Shown here: positions 18,298-27,989 of the stretch, in pieces | Position numbering within the stretch: the stretch's first letter is position 1 | How the letters are laid out: every line of letters starts with the position of its first letter | NCBI RefSeq assembly: GCF_900660745.1 | Contig: NZ_LR215048.1 | Location: forward strand, 186,001 to 250,000 | From: Haploplasma axanthum | GTDB lineage: Bacteria > Bacillota_I > Bacilli_A > Acholeplasmatales > Acholeplasmataceae | Direction of reading: 5' to 3' | DNA: 64,000 bases | Program-made: the position numbers and the translations under genes | The notes under the pieces: generated by a model | Databases searched by the model: none | What the model saw: the letters and a program-made list of their open reading frames with translations, nothing else | Told to the model about the DNA's origin: nothing

Positions 18298-19403
18298 CTT
18301 CTAACAATATATTTTCTCATATCAATTGCTGTTGCTAATAGTATAACAAAGCCCTTAATAGCGTATTGTAAGTTAGCATCAATTCCTAAGAATACAAATG
18401 AAACTGTAATTAATTGTAGTAAGAACACACCAAGTAATACACCTCTAATCTTACCAACACCACCAGAGAATGATACTCCACCAATCACACAAGCTGCGAT
18501 AGCATCAAGTTCAAAGTTAACACCTGTTGCAGCATTATTTGATCCAACAAACGCACTAGTCATAAATCCATTTAATCCATATAGCATACCTGCCATTAAA
18601 AACACTATCATAATAGTTTTATTAACACTAATACCAGAAACTGTTGCTGCTTCAGGGTTTGATCCAACAGCAAACATATTCTTACCAATTTTAGTTTTAT
18701 TCCAAACAAACCACATAATAATTGTAGCAATTAATGCATATAAAACTAAAAATTGAATTCTAACACCAAATATTGTAAACATGTTCCCGGTTACTGCATT
18801 AGTGAAATCACTTCTTAACTCACCAATCGGTTTACCATTATTGGTTCCAAACTTAATGTATTGTAATGACATTGCATATACAATTAGTTGTGTACTTAAT
18901 GTAACAATAAATGGATGTAGTTTAAATTTAGCTACAAAGAATCCGTTAAAGAGACCAATAAGTCCCCCGATTACAATTACAATTAATAAAACAAGAATAA
19001 TTGGGACAGTTCCTAAATTAGGATACATCTTATCTACATAATCTGGATTTTGTAATAAACTAGCTGCAATTACTGCAACAAGCCCAATAATTCTTCCGGC
19101 AGATAAATCTGTACCAGTTAATACAATAATACCTGCAACACCTAAAGCAATCGGTAATCTAAATGATGTTTGTGTAATAACATTTACGATTGAACTTAAG
19201 GATAAGAATCTTGGTTTCATTATAGCAACTACAACAATAAAAATAAATAATAGTATGTATAATGAATAATTGATGAAAAATTCATTTATATCTTTTCTTT
19301 CAAGTTGTTTTAATTTTTCTTTCTTTGTTAAAAAATAGTTTCGCATTTTAGTTGAAAAGCTAACTTTTTCAGTTACTTTTTCGTTATTATTCTTATCAAA
19401 CAT
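18294..19403 (-). CDS. mglC: Galactose/methyl-galactoside-type ABC transporter permease
   Basis: 369 residues, with a basic N-terminal tail and about ten membrane helices of the RbsC/MglC (BPD_transp_2) family. GIIVLTGTDLSAGRIIGLVA and ACVIGGVSFSGGVGKIRGV are family signatures; the latter includes the EAA-like coupling loop. It follows the ATPase gene by 14 bases. Long N-terminal tails of this kind are common in MglC proteins. Confidence 0.93.
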   Translation of the reverse strand: MFDKNNNEKVTEKVSFSTKMRNYFLTKKEKLKQLERKDINEFFINYSLYILLFIFIVVVAIMKPRFLSLSSIVNVITQTSFRLPIALGVAGIIVLTGTDLSAGRIIGLVAVIAASLLQNPDYVDKMYPNLGTVPIILVLLIVIVIGGLIGLFNGFFVAKFKLHPFIVTLSTQLIVYAMSLQYIKFGTNNGKPIGELRSDFTNAVTGNMFTIFGVRIQFLVLYALIATIIMWFVWNKTKIGKNMFAVGSNPEAATVSGISVNKTIMIVFLMAGMLYGLNGFMTSAFVGSNNAATGVNFELDAIAACVIGGVSFSGGVGKIRGVLLGVFLLQLITVSFVFLGIDANLQYAIKGFVILLATAIDMRKYIVRR

Positions 19404-19417
19404 TTTTTAACCTCCTC

Positions 19418-20914
19418 TTAAATAAATTTAGTAGATAACGTCATTATCTCTTCTTGATTAGTTTCTTTTGTATTTAGAATACCTGCAACTCTACCATTTG
19501 AAATAACCATTATTCTATCTGTCATACCAATCAATTCAGGCATTTCCGATGAAATCATAATAATTGATCTTCCTTCTTCAACCAATTGATTCATTAATTG
19601 ATATATTTCATATTTTGCTCCAACATCAATACCCCTTGTTGGTTCATCCATTAATAAGATTGTTGGATTGGTTAATAACCATCTACCTATAATAACTTTT
19701 TGTTGATTTCCACCTGATAAAGATTTTATCTTAGTCTTAATCGATGGTGTTTTCACTCTTAACTTTCTAACGGATTCAATAGCATCTACTTTCATCTTAT
19801 TATCTTGCAAGTAAACACCATACTCTTGATACTTATCTAAGTTTGAAATAACTAAATTATCTTCAATTGATAACACCGAGAAGATTCCATTTTCTCTTCG
19901 CTCTTCAGTTATTAATGCAAGCCCATTTTTTATAGCATCTCTAGTATTTTTGATGTTAATTTCCTTATCCTTTAAATATATTTTCCCACTTTCCTTTGTC
20001 ATATATCCAAATAAAAGTTCTAATATTTCTGATCTACCAGCACCAACAAGTCCTGATATACCTAAGATTTCCCCCTTCTTTAAATCAAATGATACATCAT
20101 TAATAGTTGAATTATGCACAGCACCTAAGTTTTCAACTTTTAACGTTATATCTCCAATGTTATGATTTCTTTCTGGGAATCTATTTTCCAAATCTCTTCC
20201 TACCATATCCTTAATAATTGTTTCCATTGTAAGATTTTTTGCTTGATGGGTCGATATATACTTACCGTCTCTTAAAATTGTTACTCGATCAGAAATTCTT
20301 AATATCTCTTCCATTTTATGGGAAATATAAATTATTCCAACTCCTCTTTTTCGCAATTTTTCAATTATTAAAAACAATTGTTCAACTTCATTATCTGATA
20401 ATGATGATGTTGGTTCATCAAACACAATAACTTTTGCCTCATGAGAAACGGCTTTAATGATTTCAATCATTTGTCTTTTTGAAACAGAAAGTTTTGATAG
20501 AGTATCTTTAGGATCAACATCAATATTAAACTCATCTAAGAGTCTTTTCGTGTCATCATACATTTTCTTTTCATCTAATATAAAACCTAATTTCATTGGA
20601 TATCTACCAAGCCAAAGATTATCCATAACATTTCTTTTAGTTGCCTGATTAAGTTCTTGTTGAACCATTGCTATTCCTTCATTTAAAGCCTGTAAAACAT
20701 TATTGAATTTTACTTTTTCCCCATTTAGATAAAAATCTCCCTCGTCTTCAATATAAATACCAAATAAACATTTCATTAATGTTGACTTACCAGCACCATT
20801 CTCACCCATTAAAGCATGAACTTCACCAGCACTAATATCAAATGAAACATTATCTAATGCTTTAACCCCTGGAAATGATTTACTTATGTTTTTAATTTCT
20901 AATAGTTTTTCCAT
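19418..20914 (-). CDS. mglA: Galactose/methyl-galactoside-type ABC transporter ATPase
   Basis: 498 residues with two fused ABC domains, as in MglA/RbsA. The first has Walker A GENGAGKST, signature LSVSKRQ and Walker B VIVFDEPTSSL. The second has the usual degenerate Walker A (GLVGAGRSE), signature LSGGNQQK and LLMDEPTRGID. It powers sugar import with MglB and MglC. The gene is separated from mglB by a strong hairpin. Confidence 0.95.
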   Translation of the reverse strand: MEKLLEIKNISKSFPGVKALDNVSFDISAGEVHALMGENGAGKSTLMKCLFGIYIEDEGDFYLNGEKVKFNNVLQALNEGIAMVQQELNQATKRNVMDNLWLGRYPMKLGFILDEKKMYDDTKRLLDEFNIDVDPKDTLSKLSVSKRQMIEIIKAVSHEAKVIVFDEPTSSLSDNEVEQLFLIIEKLRKRGVGIIYISHKMEEILRISDRVTILRDGKYISTHQAKNLTMETIIKDMVGRDLENRFPERNHNIGDITLKVENLGAVHNSTINDVSFDLKKGEILGISGLVGAGRSEILELLFGYMTKESGKIYLKDKEINIKNTRDAIKNGLALITEERRENGIFSVLSIEDNLVISNLDKYQEYGVYLQDNKMKVDAIESVRKLRVKTPSIKTKIKSLSGGNQQKVIIGRWLLTNPTILLMDEPTRGIDVGAKYEIYQLMNQLVEEGRSIIMISSEMPELIGMTDRIMVISNGRVAGILNTKETNQEEIMTLSTKFI

Positions 20915-20937
20915 AAGTTACTCCTTTACTATAAGAT

Positions 20938-20967
20938 ACAGGCGATTAGATTTAAATAATCGCCTGT
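20938..20967 (-). other. Hairpin between mglB and mglA
   Basis: Perfect 11-bp inverted repeat ACAGGCGATTA / TAATCGCCTGT around an 8-base loop, with no T-run on the minus strand. The position after a binding-protein gene suggests a 3' stabilising stem that lets mglB be expressed above mglAC, as known for other binding-protein operons. Confidence 0.7.
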
Positions 20968-20995
20968 GTCTAATTTATCTAATCTTTAATAAATC

Positions 20996-22021
20996 TTATT
21001 GTCCAGTATATTTTGCATATGGAATACGCAATTTATCAACATCAGTTTGGAATTTATAATCAGTTCCTTCAACAAAGCCTTTACCATCTTTTACATTTTC
21101 GATAAATACTTTAAGAGCTGTTGCCATTGCTTCACCATCTTGCTTAATACTTCCTGCCATTTCGCCTCTTCTAATTGCTTCTTGTGCAGTTGCTGTTGCA
21201 TCTACCCCTAAAACGATAATTTGTTTTGTAGGATCGCTTCCGTTAAATCCTTTAACTTTTAATGATTGAATAACTCCAAGAGCCATATCATCATTATTAG
21301 CAAATACAACATCAATCTTAGCTAGTATTGATTCATCAGCAATTACTGCATCGAATAATGTTTTAGCAGTTGCAGTATCCCATCCTGCCATTTGATCTGC
21401 TACTAATCTTTCTAATGCTGGTTTTGATGCTGCTGTTAATAATTTATTAGCTTCTTGTACTGAATAAGTAGTTCTACCATTTGCTTCTGGATTATCTAAA
21501 TCAGCACGAAGCATTACATAACCAATTTTACCATCAGCATTACGATCATATTTAGCATAGTCTGCTAAAATGATTTCAGCTGCTAATTCACCTTGCATAT
21601 ATCCTGCTTCATCTGGATCAGTACCAATGAATGCTGTTTTACCAGAATATGATTTAACTGCTGCATCACTGATTTCTCTATTGAAAAAAACGATTGGTAA
21701 ATCAGCTGTTTTAGCTTTTGTAATAACAGTTGCTGCAGAAGCAGTTTCAACAATATTAACAACTAATAAATTAGTCCCCGCAGTAATAGCACTGTCAATT
21801 TGTGTATTTTGTGTTTCTTGACTTCCTGCTGCATCATGGAATTGATATTTAACATTGTTAACATCTTTTAATTGTCTCTCTAATTCACTTCTTACCCCAC
21901 CAATATAAGTATCTGAATATTGATAGATAAATACATCAACTTTAAATTCGTCTTTGCTTGAACAAGCAACTAAGACAACCCCTAAAATAAAAATTGAAAT
22001 CGATAAAAATATTTTTTTCAT
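20996..22021 (-). CDS. mglB: Sugar-binding lipoprotein of the galactose ABC transporter
   Basis: 341 residues. Lipobox VACS near residue 20, then a type I periplasmic-binding fold (Peripla_BP_4). KVDVFIYQYSDTYIGGVRSEL, LLVVNIVETASAA, IVFFNREI, FIGTDPDEAGYMQGELAAE, VFANNDDMALGVIQSL and GVDATATAQEAI follow the MglB galactose/glucose-binding pattern, including DxNADGKIGY like the calcium loop of E. coli MglB. It is first in the mgl operon, with two direct repeats upstream. Confidence 0.93.
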   Translation of the reverse strand: MKKIFLSISIFILGVVLVACSSKDEFKVDVFIYQYSDTYIGGVRSELERQLKDVNNVKYQFHDAAGSQETQNTQIDSAITAGTNLLVVNIVETASAATVITKAKTADLPIVFFNREISDAAVKSYSGKTAFIGTDPDEAGYMQGELAAEIILADYAKYDRNADGKIGYVMLRADLDNPEANGRTTYSVQEANKLLTAASKPALERLVADQMAGWDTATAKTLFDAVIADESILAKIDVVFANNDDMALGVIQSLKVKGFNGSDPTKQIIVLGVDATATAQEAIRRGEMAGSIKQDGEAMATALKVFIENVKDGKGFVEGTDYKFQTDVDKLRIPYAKYTGQ

Positions 22022-22050
22022 TTCTTTCCTCCTATGTTTTATCTACTTCA

Positions 22051-22115
22051 ATTATATATGTAAGCGCTTTATTAAAAAATGTAAAATCTAACACTAAAAA
22101 ATGTAAAATCTAACA
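22051..22115 (-). promoter_or_regulatory. mglB control region: two 21-bp direct repeats, cre-like site and -10
   Basis: Two identical 21-base units (22073-22093 and 22095-22115; minus strand TGTTAGATTTTACAT...) are offset by 22 bases, two helical turns, just upstream of a poor -35. A good -10 (TATAAT) lies at 22051-22056. A 12/14 cre-like sequence (TGTAAGCGCTTTAT, 22059-22072) fills the spacer. Tandem direct repeats next to a weak -35 are what an AraC-type activator uses; the YesN-type regulator at 24775-26352 is the obvious candidate. Confidence 0.75.
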
Positions 22116-22122
22116 ATATCTA

Positions 22123-23079
22123 TTAATTGTGAATGATTTTTCCATTAATAAGTTGAAATCTATTATCATAATCAAAATCTTTAAGAATAACTCCCTTCAA
22201 TAAATAATCAATTAAAATATCAATTGTTCTAACCTGTTCTAAGTAATCATTAACAACTGTTCCATACATTTTATTATTAGCTATTGCCTCTAATCCTGCA
22301 ACTGTTCCATCAACACCTATTATTTTTGGAGCAACGATAAATTCTTTCTCTTCTAAATAATCTATAATACCAAGCGCCATGTCATCATTATTTGAAATAA
22401 CAAGTTCAACATTATCGTACTCACTAAATAGTTCATCTGCTTTTAAATACACTTGATTTCTTTCCCAATTACCAATGCTTATCGTTAATATTTCATAATT
22501 AATACCTAAATCCTTTAAACCATTAATAACTTCAGCTGTTCTATTCTCAGCATCTTGATGACTTTGTTCACCCTTTAATATAACAATTTGAACAACACCA
22601 TCATCATTAATATCGGTTAGATCATTAGTATCTAGCATCTGCTTAACTAATTCTGCCTGCAATACACCTATTTGTAAACTATTTGATCCCACATAATAAC
22701 TATTCTTACTATTTGATAGTACTGCTTGTGGCTCACGATTAATAAAGATAAGTGGTATATCTTTAACTTCTGCTTTTTCAATCATTGCATATGATGATAA
22801 TCTGTCAACAGCATTAACAATAATTAAATCATAATCTTCATTATAAAACTCTAAAAATTGTTTATTTTGAAGTAATTGATTTTTACCTGCAAAATAAACT
22901 TCATATTTAAAATTGCTCTTTTGATCAATTTTTTTCGTTAACTCACTCAAATACTCTTGCATAAATGTATCTTCTTTATCGTATATAAGGATTCCAATTT
23001 TTTTGGTTCTTCCCTTGCTACAACCACTTATTATAATTGTTATTAATACTAATAACATCATTTTAATAACTCTTTTCAT
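22123..23079 (-). CDS. MglB-like sugar-binding lipoprotein of a three-component sensor
   Basis: 318 residues. Lipobox IISGCSKG near residue 20, then a periplasmic-binding fold parallel to the neighbouring MglB (GILIYDKEDTFMQEYLSEL, LIIVNAVDRLSSYAMIEKA, PLIFINREPQA, ISNNDDMALGIIDYL). It lies in an operon with, and overlaps by four bases, a YesM-type histidine kinase and AraC-type regulator. The arrangement suggests a receptor that presents galactose or a related sugar to the kinase rather than a transport protein. Divergence from MglB argues against a recent duplication. Confidence 0.88.
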   Translation of the reverse strand: MKRVIKMMLLVLITIIISGCSKGRTKKIGILIYDKEDTFMQEYLSELTKKIDQKSNFKYEVYFAGKNQLLQNKQFLEFYNEDYDLIIVNAVDRLSSYAMIEKAEVKDIPLIFINREPQAVLSNSKNSYYVGSNSLQIGVLQAELVKQMLDTNDLTDINDDGVVQIVILKGEQSHQDAENRTAEVINGLKDLGINYEILTISIGNWERNQVYLKADELFSEYDNVELVISNNDDMALGIIDYLEEKEFIVAPKIIGVDGTVAGLEAIANNKMYGTVVNDYLEQVRTIDILIDYLLKGVILKDFDYDNRFQLINGKIIHN

Positions 23080-24788
23080 AATACTTCACCTGCTGGAATC
23101 AAAATTTGAATTTTCGTACCTTCATCTGCTTCACTAGTAATTTCAAGTGAAGCCTTTGTTCCATAATATACCTTTAATCTTTGGTAAATATTTTTAAGTC
23201 CTACACCATCACTCAAATCATCATTATCTAAAACAGCATATAATTCATTAATCTTCTCATCAGTCATTCCATACCCATTATCTATTACCTCAAACTTTAT
23301 TAAATCATCAATTGACCCAACATTAATTATTATTAACCCATTATCATTTATTTTATTTATTCCATGATACAATGCGTTTTCAATTAATGGTTGTAATATC
23401 AATTTCATTGTATCTAATTTTAATATATCTTCATTATCAATATTTATCTCATATGTAAATTTATCTTTATATCTAATTTTTTGAATAAATAGATAACTTC
23501 TTGCATGATTTATCTCATCTTCAACACTTATTATATTTCTGCCTCCAGAAATACTAATTTTAAATAATCTTGATAATGCAATAATCATCTCAGCAGCCGA
23601 TTCATTTTCATTATTTTCAACCATATAAACGATTGAATCTAACGTGTTATATAAAAAATGAGGATTAATTTGATTTTGTAGTGCTTTAAGTTCACTTTTT
23701 CTTTGTTGTTCCTTTTCTTTTATTATGCTATCCATTAATCCTTTTATTCTATCAATCATGACATTGAAACTATTGCTCAATATTTCAACTTCTCGTGGGT
23801 GATTTATTTCAACCTTAGTCAAATCTAATTTATCAATTTGATCAACATTACTCATAGCATCTTTTAATTTATTTAAAGGTTTTGAGATTGATTTTGAAAC
23901 TGAATAGTAAATAATTGAAGATATAACTATAAATATAAGTGAGAAAATCATCATTGAAACAATAAAATAATGTCTAATTAGCATTATTTCATTTATATTA
24001 ATAAAAACACCAATTTTCCAAGGAGTATTACCTATCATATTAACCATAAAATAAATTGCTTGATCTTCAATCACGACTTCTTTTTTTCCAATTATTATTT
24101 CTTTAAATAACTCCTTTTCTTCTGTTTCAGTAAATGAATCAACTTTTTTAGAAGTATAAATATAATCATAATTATTATTCAAAATTGAAATATGACCATT
24201 AACTCCTAGATTAGATTTATCTGCTAAAGAAATTAAAGTAGAAAAATCAAGATTCATTCTTAAAACTCCATAATCTTGATACTTGTTAAAAGAAAGATAC
24301 TTACTTATTGTTATTAAATATCTATCATTTATTAATTTAGGAGCAGAAAAATAATGAACTGTTTTATCATTTATTGCTCCTATAAACCAGTCCTGTTCAC
24401 TAACGACTTCTTCACTATCTTTGCTATTGCTAACAATTAAAGTTCCTAAAGTACTATATATTTCAATATCTTTATATTTTGAATCTAAATAATTGATTGA
24501 TTCAAATAAGTTCTTTGTTACTTCTTGATCATCATTTATATCTATATTAGAAACTAAAGCTTGAACTTGATTAGATATTCTAATTATATCTTCCGTATAA
24601 ACTTCAAAATTATAAATAATTTGTTCATTTATTGCCTCTGTTTGTATTTTTATGATATTATTCGTGTTTCTTGTAAAAGTTAATTGTGAAATCATGAAAA
24701 CACCAAAAACTAATACTAAAATCATCGCGATAAAAGTTACAGTAAAAACAAATCCTAACGGCTTACTTTTAGGACTAACTTTGTTCAT
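23076..24788 (-). CDS. YesM-type sensor histidine kinase
   Basis: 570 residues. First helix at about 10-30, an extracellular Cache-like sensor of about 240 residues, a second helix near 275-295, a HAMP segment (SKPLNKLKDAM), then a His_kinase domain with the phosphoacceptor in NQINPHFLYNTLDS, and a HATPase (LQPLIENALYHGI; DNGYGMTDEKI). The start is at 24788 with AAGGAG 7 bases upstream; the longer in-frame version would extend into the regulator gene. It overlaps the regulator by 14 bases and the binding-protein gene by four. Confidence 0.92.
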   Translation of the reverse strand: MNKVSPKSKPLGFVFTVTFIAMILVLVFGVFMISQLTFTRNTNNIIKIQTEAINEQIIYNFEVYTEDIIRISNQVQALVSNIDINDDQEVTKNLFESINYLDSKYKDIEIYSTLGTLIVSNSKDSEEVVSEQDWFIGAINDKTVHYFSAPKLINDRYLITISKYLSFNKYQDYGVLRMNLDFSTLISLADKSNLGVNGHISILNNNYDYIYTSKKVDSFTETEEKELFKEIIIGKKEVVIEDQAIYFMVNMIGNTPWKIGVFININEIMLIRHYFIVSMMIFSLIFIVISSIIYYSVSKSISKPLNKLKDAMSNVDQIDKLDLTKVEINHPREVEILSNSFNVMIDRIKGLMDSIIKEKEQQRKSELKALQNQINPHFLYNTLDSIVYMVENNENESAAEMIIALSRLFKISISGGRNIISVEDEINHARSYLFIQKIRYKDKFTYEINIDNEDILKLDTMKLILQPLIENALYHGINKINDNGLIIINVGSIDDLIKFEVIDNGYGMTDEKINELYAVLDNDDLSDGVGLKNIYQRLKVYYGTKASLEITSEADEGTKIQILIPAGEVL

Positions 24789-26352
24789 CTCGGTACTCCT
24801 TAGGAGAATTTCCAAAGTATTTCTTAAATGAATGACTGAAATAATAAGGATCACTATAACCTACTTTACTCGCGATTTCAATTATTTTTATATTTGTTTT
24901 TATTAATAAATCTTTTGCTTTTTCCATTCTTATCATAGTTAAATACTTCACAAAGGTTGTTTTATAATTAGTCTTAAAAAGTGTTGTAATATAACTAACA
25001 CTAAACCCTATTTCATCTGCTAAAGTTTCTAAGTTTAAATTGGAATCATTATAGTTATTATTTATGTAGTTAATGATCAAACTCATATTTTGATCTGATT
25101 TACTTTGAATATAATTAAGATTAATACATCTTATTTTTTCTATCAATTCTAAAAACCATGAAAAAACATCATCAACTGTTTTAAATGTAAATAGCTTTTG
25201 ATATAACAAACTATAATTAATCTCTTCTTTATTAAGTTCTATTTCTTCACTTAATCCCTTCAAAATTGAATTAAGAGTATTTGTTAAATTAAACTCATAA
25301 ACATTTAAGTTAGCTTGGTGTGTTATTAATTCTTTTATCTTATTTAAAACATCAATTATCTTTTCTGTTTGTTGTTCATATTTAATATAATATGTTAATT
25401 TGCTATAAATTGATTCATCAATTAAATTGCCTATTCTACTATTCTTTTCAATATCACTATACAAAAAAACTTGCATCCCACCAAATATCTTCCTTAATGT
25501 TAGTGCATTAAATGCTTCTGAATACAATAATTTATAATTAATGTTATCACTAGATAAATTGCTCAATCCTATACTAATCTCAATATTTAACTGTCTTTTT
25601 GCTCTAATGATAATAATCTTTAAATTGTCTATAATCGCTTCTTTATTAAAATTAGTATTACTTTTGAATAAGACTGTTAAGTTATATTCTTTATGAAAAA
25701 GATTAAAATCAATCCCTAAAAGATTTAACTGAGTAAATAAAAAACTCTCAAAATACTCTTTTTCTTCATCAGTATATCTATGATCAAAATCAAAATATCC
25801 AATCATAATATATTTATAATCAATTCTTACATCAATTCTCTCTAATTGTTCTTTCATTTTATTAGATAATTGGTTTTTATTTAAAAGTTTAGCTAAATAA
25901 TTCTCTTTTAAAACTGGAATACTATCATAGTAAAAAATATTAAACTCATCTATATTACTTTCAATATCTTTTTCTAGTTCTATTTTATCTTTTGCCTTTT
26001 CCAATACACTCTCTAATTCATCTATATTAATTGGCTTAGATATAAAACCAACAACCTCAAGATCAATAGCCTCTTTCGCATAACTTAGTTCTTCATACCC
26101 TGTAATTACTATTATTTTAAGTAGTGGATTAACTTTTTTTAGCATACGTGCTAGTTCAAGTCCATTGATAAACGGAATATGAATATCAGTTATCAAGATA
26201 TCAGGTGGATTAACGGATAATTGATTGTATGCGTCATCCCCATTATCAAAAGTACTTTCAAGAAGTATGTTTTCAACATTTATTCGTTCTATCATTTTCT
26301 TTAATCGTTCTAAAACAATTAATTCATCATCTACTACACTAAGTTTATACAT
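24775..26352 (-). CDS. YesN-type AraC-family response regulator
   Basis: 525 residues. A receiver domain at the N-terminus (VVDDE near 5-9; Asp in ILITDIHIPF near 55; Lys in GFISKPINI), a long middle region and a C-terminal AraC HTH pair (LETLADEIGFSVSYITTLFK and SKVGYSDPYYFSHSFKKYFG). It is the first gene of the three-component operon and the likely activator of mglBAC through the 21-bp direct repeats. A palindrome at 26407-26429 may be its autoregulatory site. Confidence 0.92.
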   Translation of the reverse strand: MYKLSVVDDELIVLERLKKMIERINVENILLESTFDNGDDAYNQLSVNPPDILITDIHIPFINGLELARMLKKVNPLLKIIVITGYEELSYAKEAIDLEVVGFISKPINIDELESVLEKAKDKIELEKDIESNIDEFNIFYYDSIPVLKENYLAKLLNKNQLSNKMKEQLERIDVRIDYKYIMIGYFDFDHRYTDEEKEYFESFLFTQLNLLGIDFNLFHKEYNLTVLFKSNTNFNKEAIIDNLKIIIIRAKRQLNIEISIGLSNLSSDNINYKLLYSEAFNALTLRKIFGGMQVFLYSDIEKNSRIGNLIDESIYSKLTYYIKYEQQTEKIIDVLNKIKELITHQANLNVYEFNLTNTLNSILKGLSEEIELNKEEINYSLLYQKLFTFKTVDDVFSWFLELIEKIRCINLNYIQSKSDQNMSLIINYINNNYNDSNLNLETLADEIGFSVSYITTLFKTNYKTTFVKYLTMIRMEKAKDLLIKTNIKIIEIASKVGYSDPYYFSHSFKKYFGNSPKEYRDEQS

Positions 26353-26380
26353 CGTATTTCTCCTCTAGTTAGTTTTCTTC

Positions 26381-26429
26381 ATTATATCAAAAATAATTAG
26401 AAAAAGCGCTTATATTTCATATATAAGCG
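26381..26429 (-). promoter_or_regulatory. Promoter/operator of the three-component regulator operon
   Basis: The -10 TATAAT (minus strand, 26381-26386) lies 29 bases upstream of the start codon. Upstream, CGCTTATAT / ATATAAGCG is a perfect 9-bp inverted repeat with a 5-base spacer (26407-26429). Its left arm merges with AAGCGCTT, the cre-like core also seen ahead of mglB. The -35 is poor. Confidence 0.55.
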
Positions 26430-26497
26430 AAATGAAATAACTTGAACTTCTATATTAGGAACTATATGTTAATTAAAATCATCATATAAAATAACAA

Positions 26498-26535
26498 AAA
26501 ACAAGCAAAGTTATCTATCAAACCCTGCTTGTTTT
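26498..26535 (-). terminator. Terminator after xylB
   Basis: Minus strand AAACAAGCA and TGCTTGTTT pair around an 18-base loop and are followed by TTTTG, just beyond the xylB stop codon. Confidence 0.75.
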
Positions 26536-26539
26536 ATTA

Positions 26540-27988
26540 TCAATTATTTAATTTAGGATAAACCTTCATATATTCATTATACTTCTTTTCATATATTAAA
26601 ACTTCTTTACTATTCGGTTTAAATATATGCTTAACTTCTATTATTTCATTACATGCATCTTCAACTGTTTCATACTTACCATCTGCAACCATAGCAAGTA
26701 TAGCTGCACCAAGTGCTGGACCTTCTTCAACCAATATTGTTTCTACACTAGTATTTAAAATATCAGCAATCATTTGACCCCATATAGGACTTTTTGCTCC
26801 ACCACCAGTAATTCTCACATTCTTTAAATCTTTGTTTTTCGTTTTAATAATCTCAAAGATTGCTTTTAAATTAAATGTAATTCCTTCAACAACAGCTCTA
26901 TCAAGATGTTCTTTTTTGTGTTCTAATCTTAAACCGACAAATGCTCCTCTTGCATAAGGATCATTTATAGGGGCTCTTTCACCTGTTAAATATGGCAAAA
27001 AGAATAAATCATCATCACTACTTGTTTTTGATATTTTATCAAATATATTTTCATAGTTATAATTATTAAAAATACCTTCATTCCACCATTTCAAAGCTCC
27101 AGCAGCATTAAGCATAACACCCATCATCATATATTTACCATTTGAATGTACATATGATTGTAAATATGTTTTTTGATCTGACGCAAATTTTTCCATTGGA
27201 GAGAAAACTACCCCACTTGTTCCAAGCGAAATATTACACATTCCGTTGTAAACTGCACCAACACCAACAGCACCAACAGCTTGATCTCCACCACCAGCAA
27301 CAATTTTTACATCATTCTTAACTCCTAATTGAACTTTAACTTCTTCAGTTAAGTACCCTACTACTTCATAGCTTTCAAATATTTTAGGAAAGTTATTCTC
27401 TTTTAAACCTAAAACATCTAACATATATTTACTATATTTTTTATTCTCAACATCATAGTAAAGTGTACCTGATGTATCTGATGTATCGCTAGCAAATATA
27501 CCACTTAATCTATAGATTAAATAGTCTTTTGGAAGCATTACTTTATCAATTCTTTTATAGTTTTCTTCTTCATTATTTTTAACCCATAAAACTTTGGGTG
27601 CAGTAAGACCAGTTAATGCAATATTACCAGTTTCTTTTATTAATCTCTCTTTACCAATCACTTCGTTTAAATATTCAACTTCTTTGATTGTTCTTTGATC
27701 ATTCCATAAAAGTGCATTTCTAATGACTTTATCATTTTTATCTAATAAAACCATTCCATGCATTTGTCCTGAAAAACTGATTGCTTTTAAATCTTTTTCA
27801 TACCCTTTAATAATTTCTTTAAGCCCAACAATTGTTTGATTATACCAGTCAAGAGGATTTTGTTCTGTCCATTCAGGTTTAGGAATTAATAAATCATATC
27901 CTTTAGTGACTGTTTTTACAACTTTATTATCACCAGAAAGTAAAAGTATTTTAACTCCCGATGTTCCTAAATCAATTCCAATATACAT
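26540..27988 (-). CDS. xylB: Xylulokinase
   Basis: Phosphorylates D-xylulose to xylulose-5-phosphate. FGGY-family kinase of standard length (482 aa): YIGIDLGTSGVKILLL at the N-terminus (phosphate-1 motif), SFSGQMHGMVLLD, NALLWNDQRT, VAGGGDQAVGAVGVG, and C-terminal VRITGGGAKSPIWGQMIADI. MHGM and WNDQR are xylulokinase-specific. It follows xylA by a single base, so it is translationally linked. Confidence 0.96.
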   Translation of the reverse strand: MYIGIDLGTSGVKILLLSGDNKVVKTVTKGYDLLIPKPEWTEQNPLDWYNQTIVGLKEIIKGYEKDLKAISFSGQMHGMVLLDKNDKVIRNALLWNDQRTIKEVEYLNEVIGKERLIKETGNIALTGLTAPKVLWVKNNEEENYKRIDKVMLPKDYLIYRLSGIFASDTSDTSGTLYYDVENKKYSKYMLDVLGLKENNFPKIFESYEVVGYLTEEVKVQLGVKNDVKIVAGGGDQAVGAVGVGAVYNGMCNISLGTSGVVFSPMEKFASDQKTYLQSYVHSNGKYMMMGVMLNAAGALKWWNEGIFNNYNYENIFDKISKTSSDDDLFFLPYLTGERAPINDPYARGAFVGLRLEHKKEHLDRAVVEGITFNLKAIFEIIKTKNKDLKNVRITGGGAKSPIWGQMIADILNTSVETILVEEGPALGAAILAMVADGKYETVEDACNEIIEVKHIFKPNSKEVLIYEKKYNEYMKVYPKLNN

Positions 27989-27989
27989 A

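Noticed and set aside
18262-18756. Plus-strand 164-codon frame opposite mglC
   Set aside because: A shadow of the permease gene; Pro/Thr/Asn-rich with no ribosome binding site.
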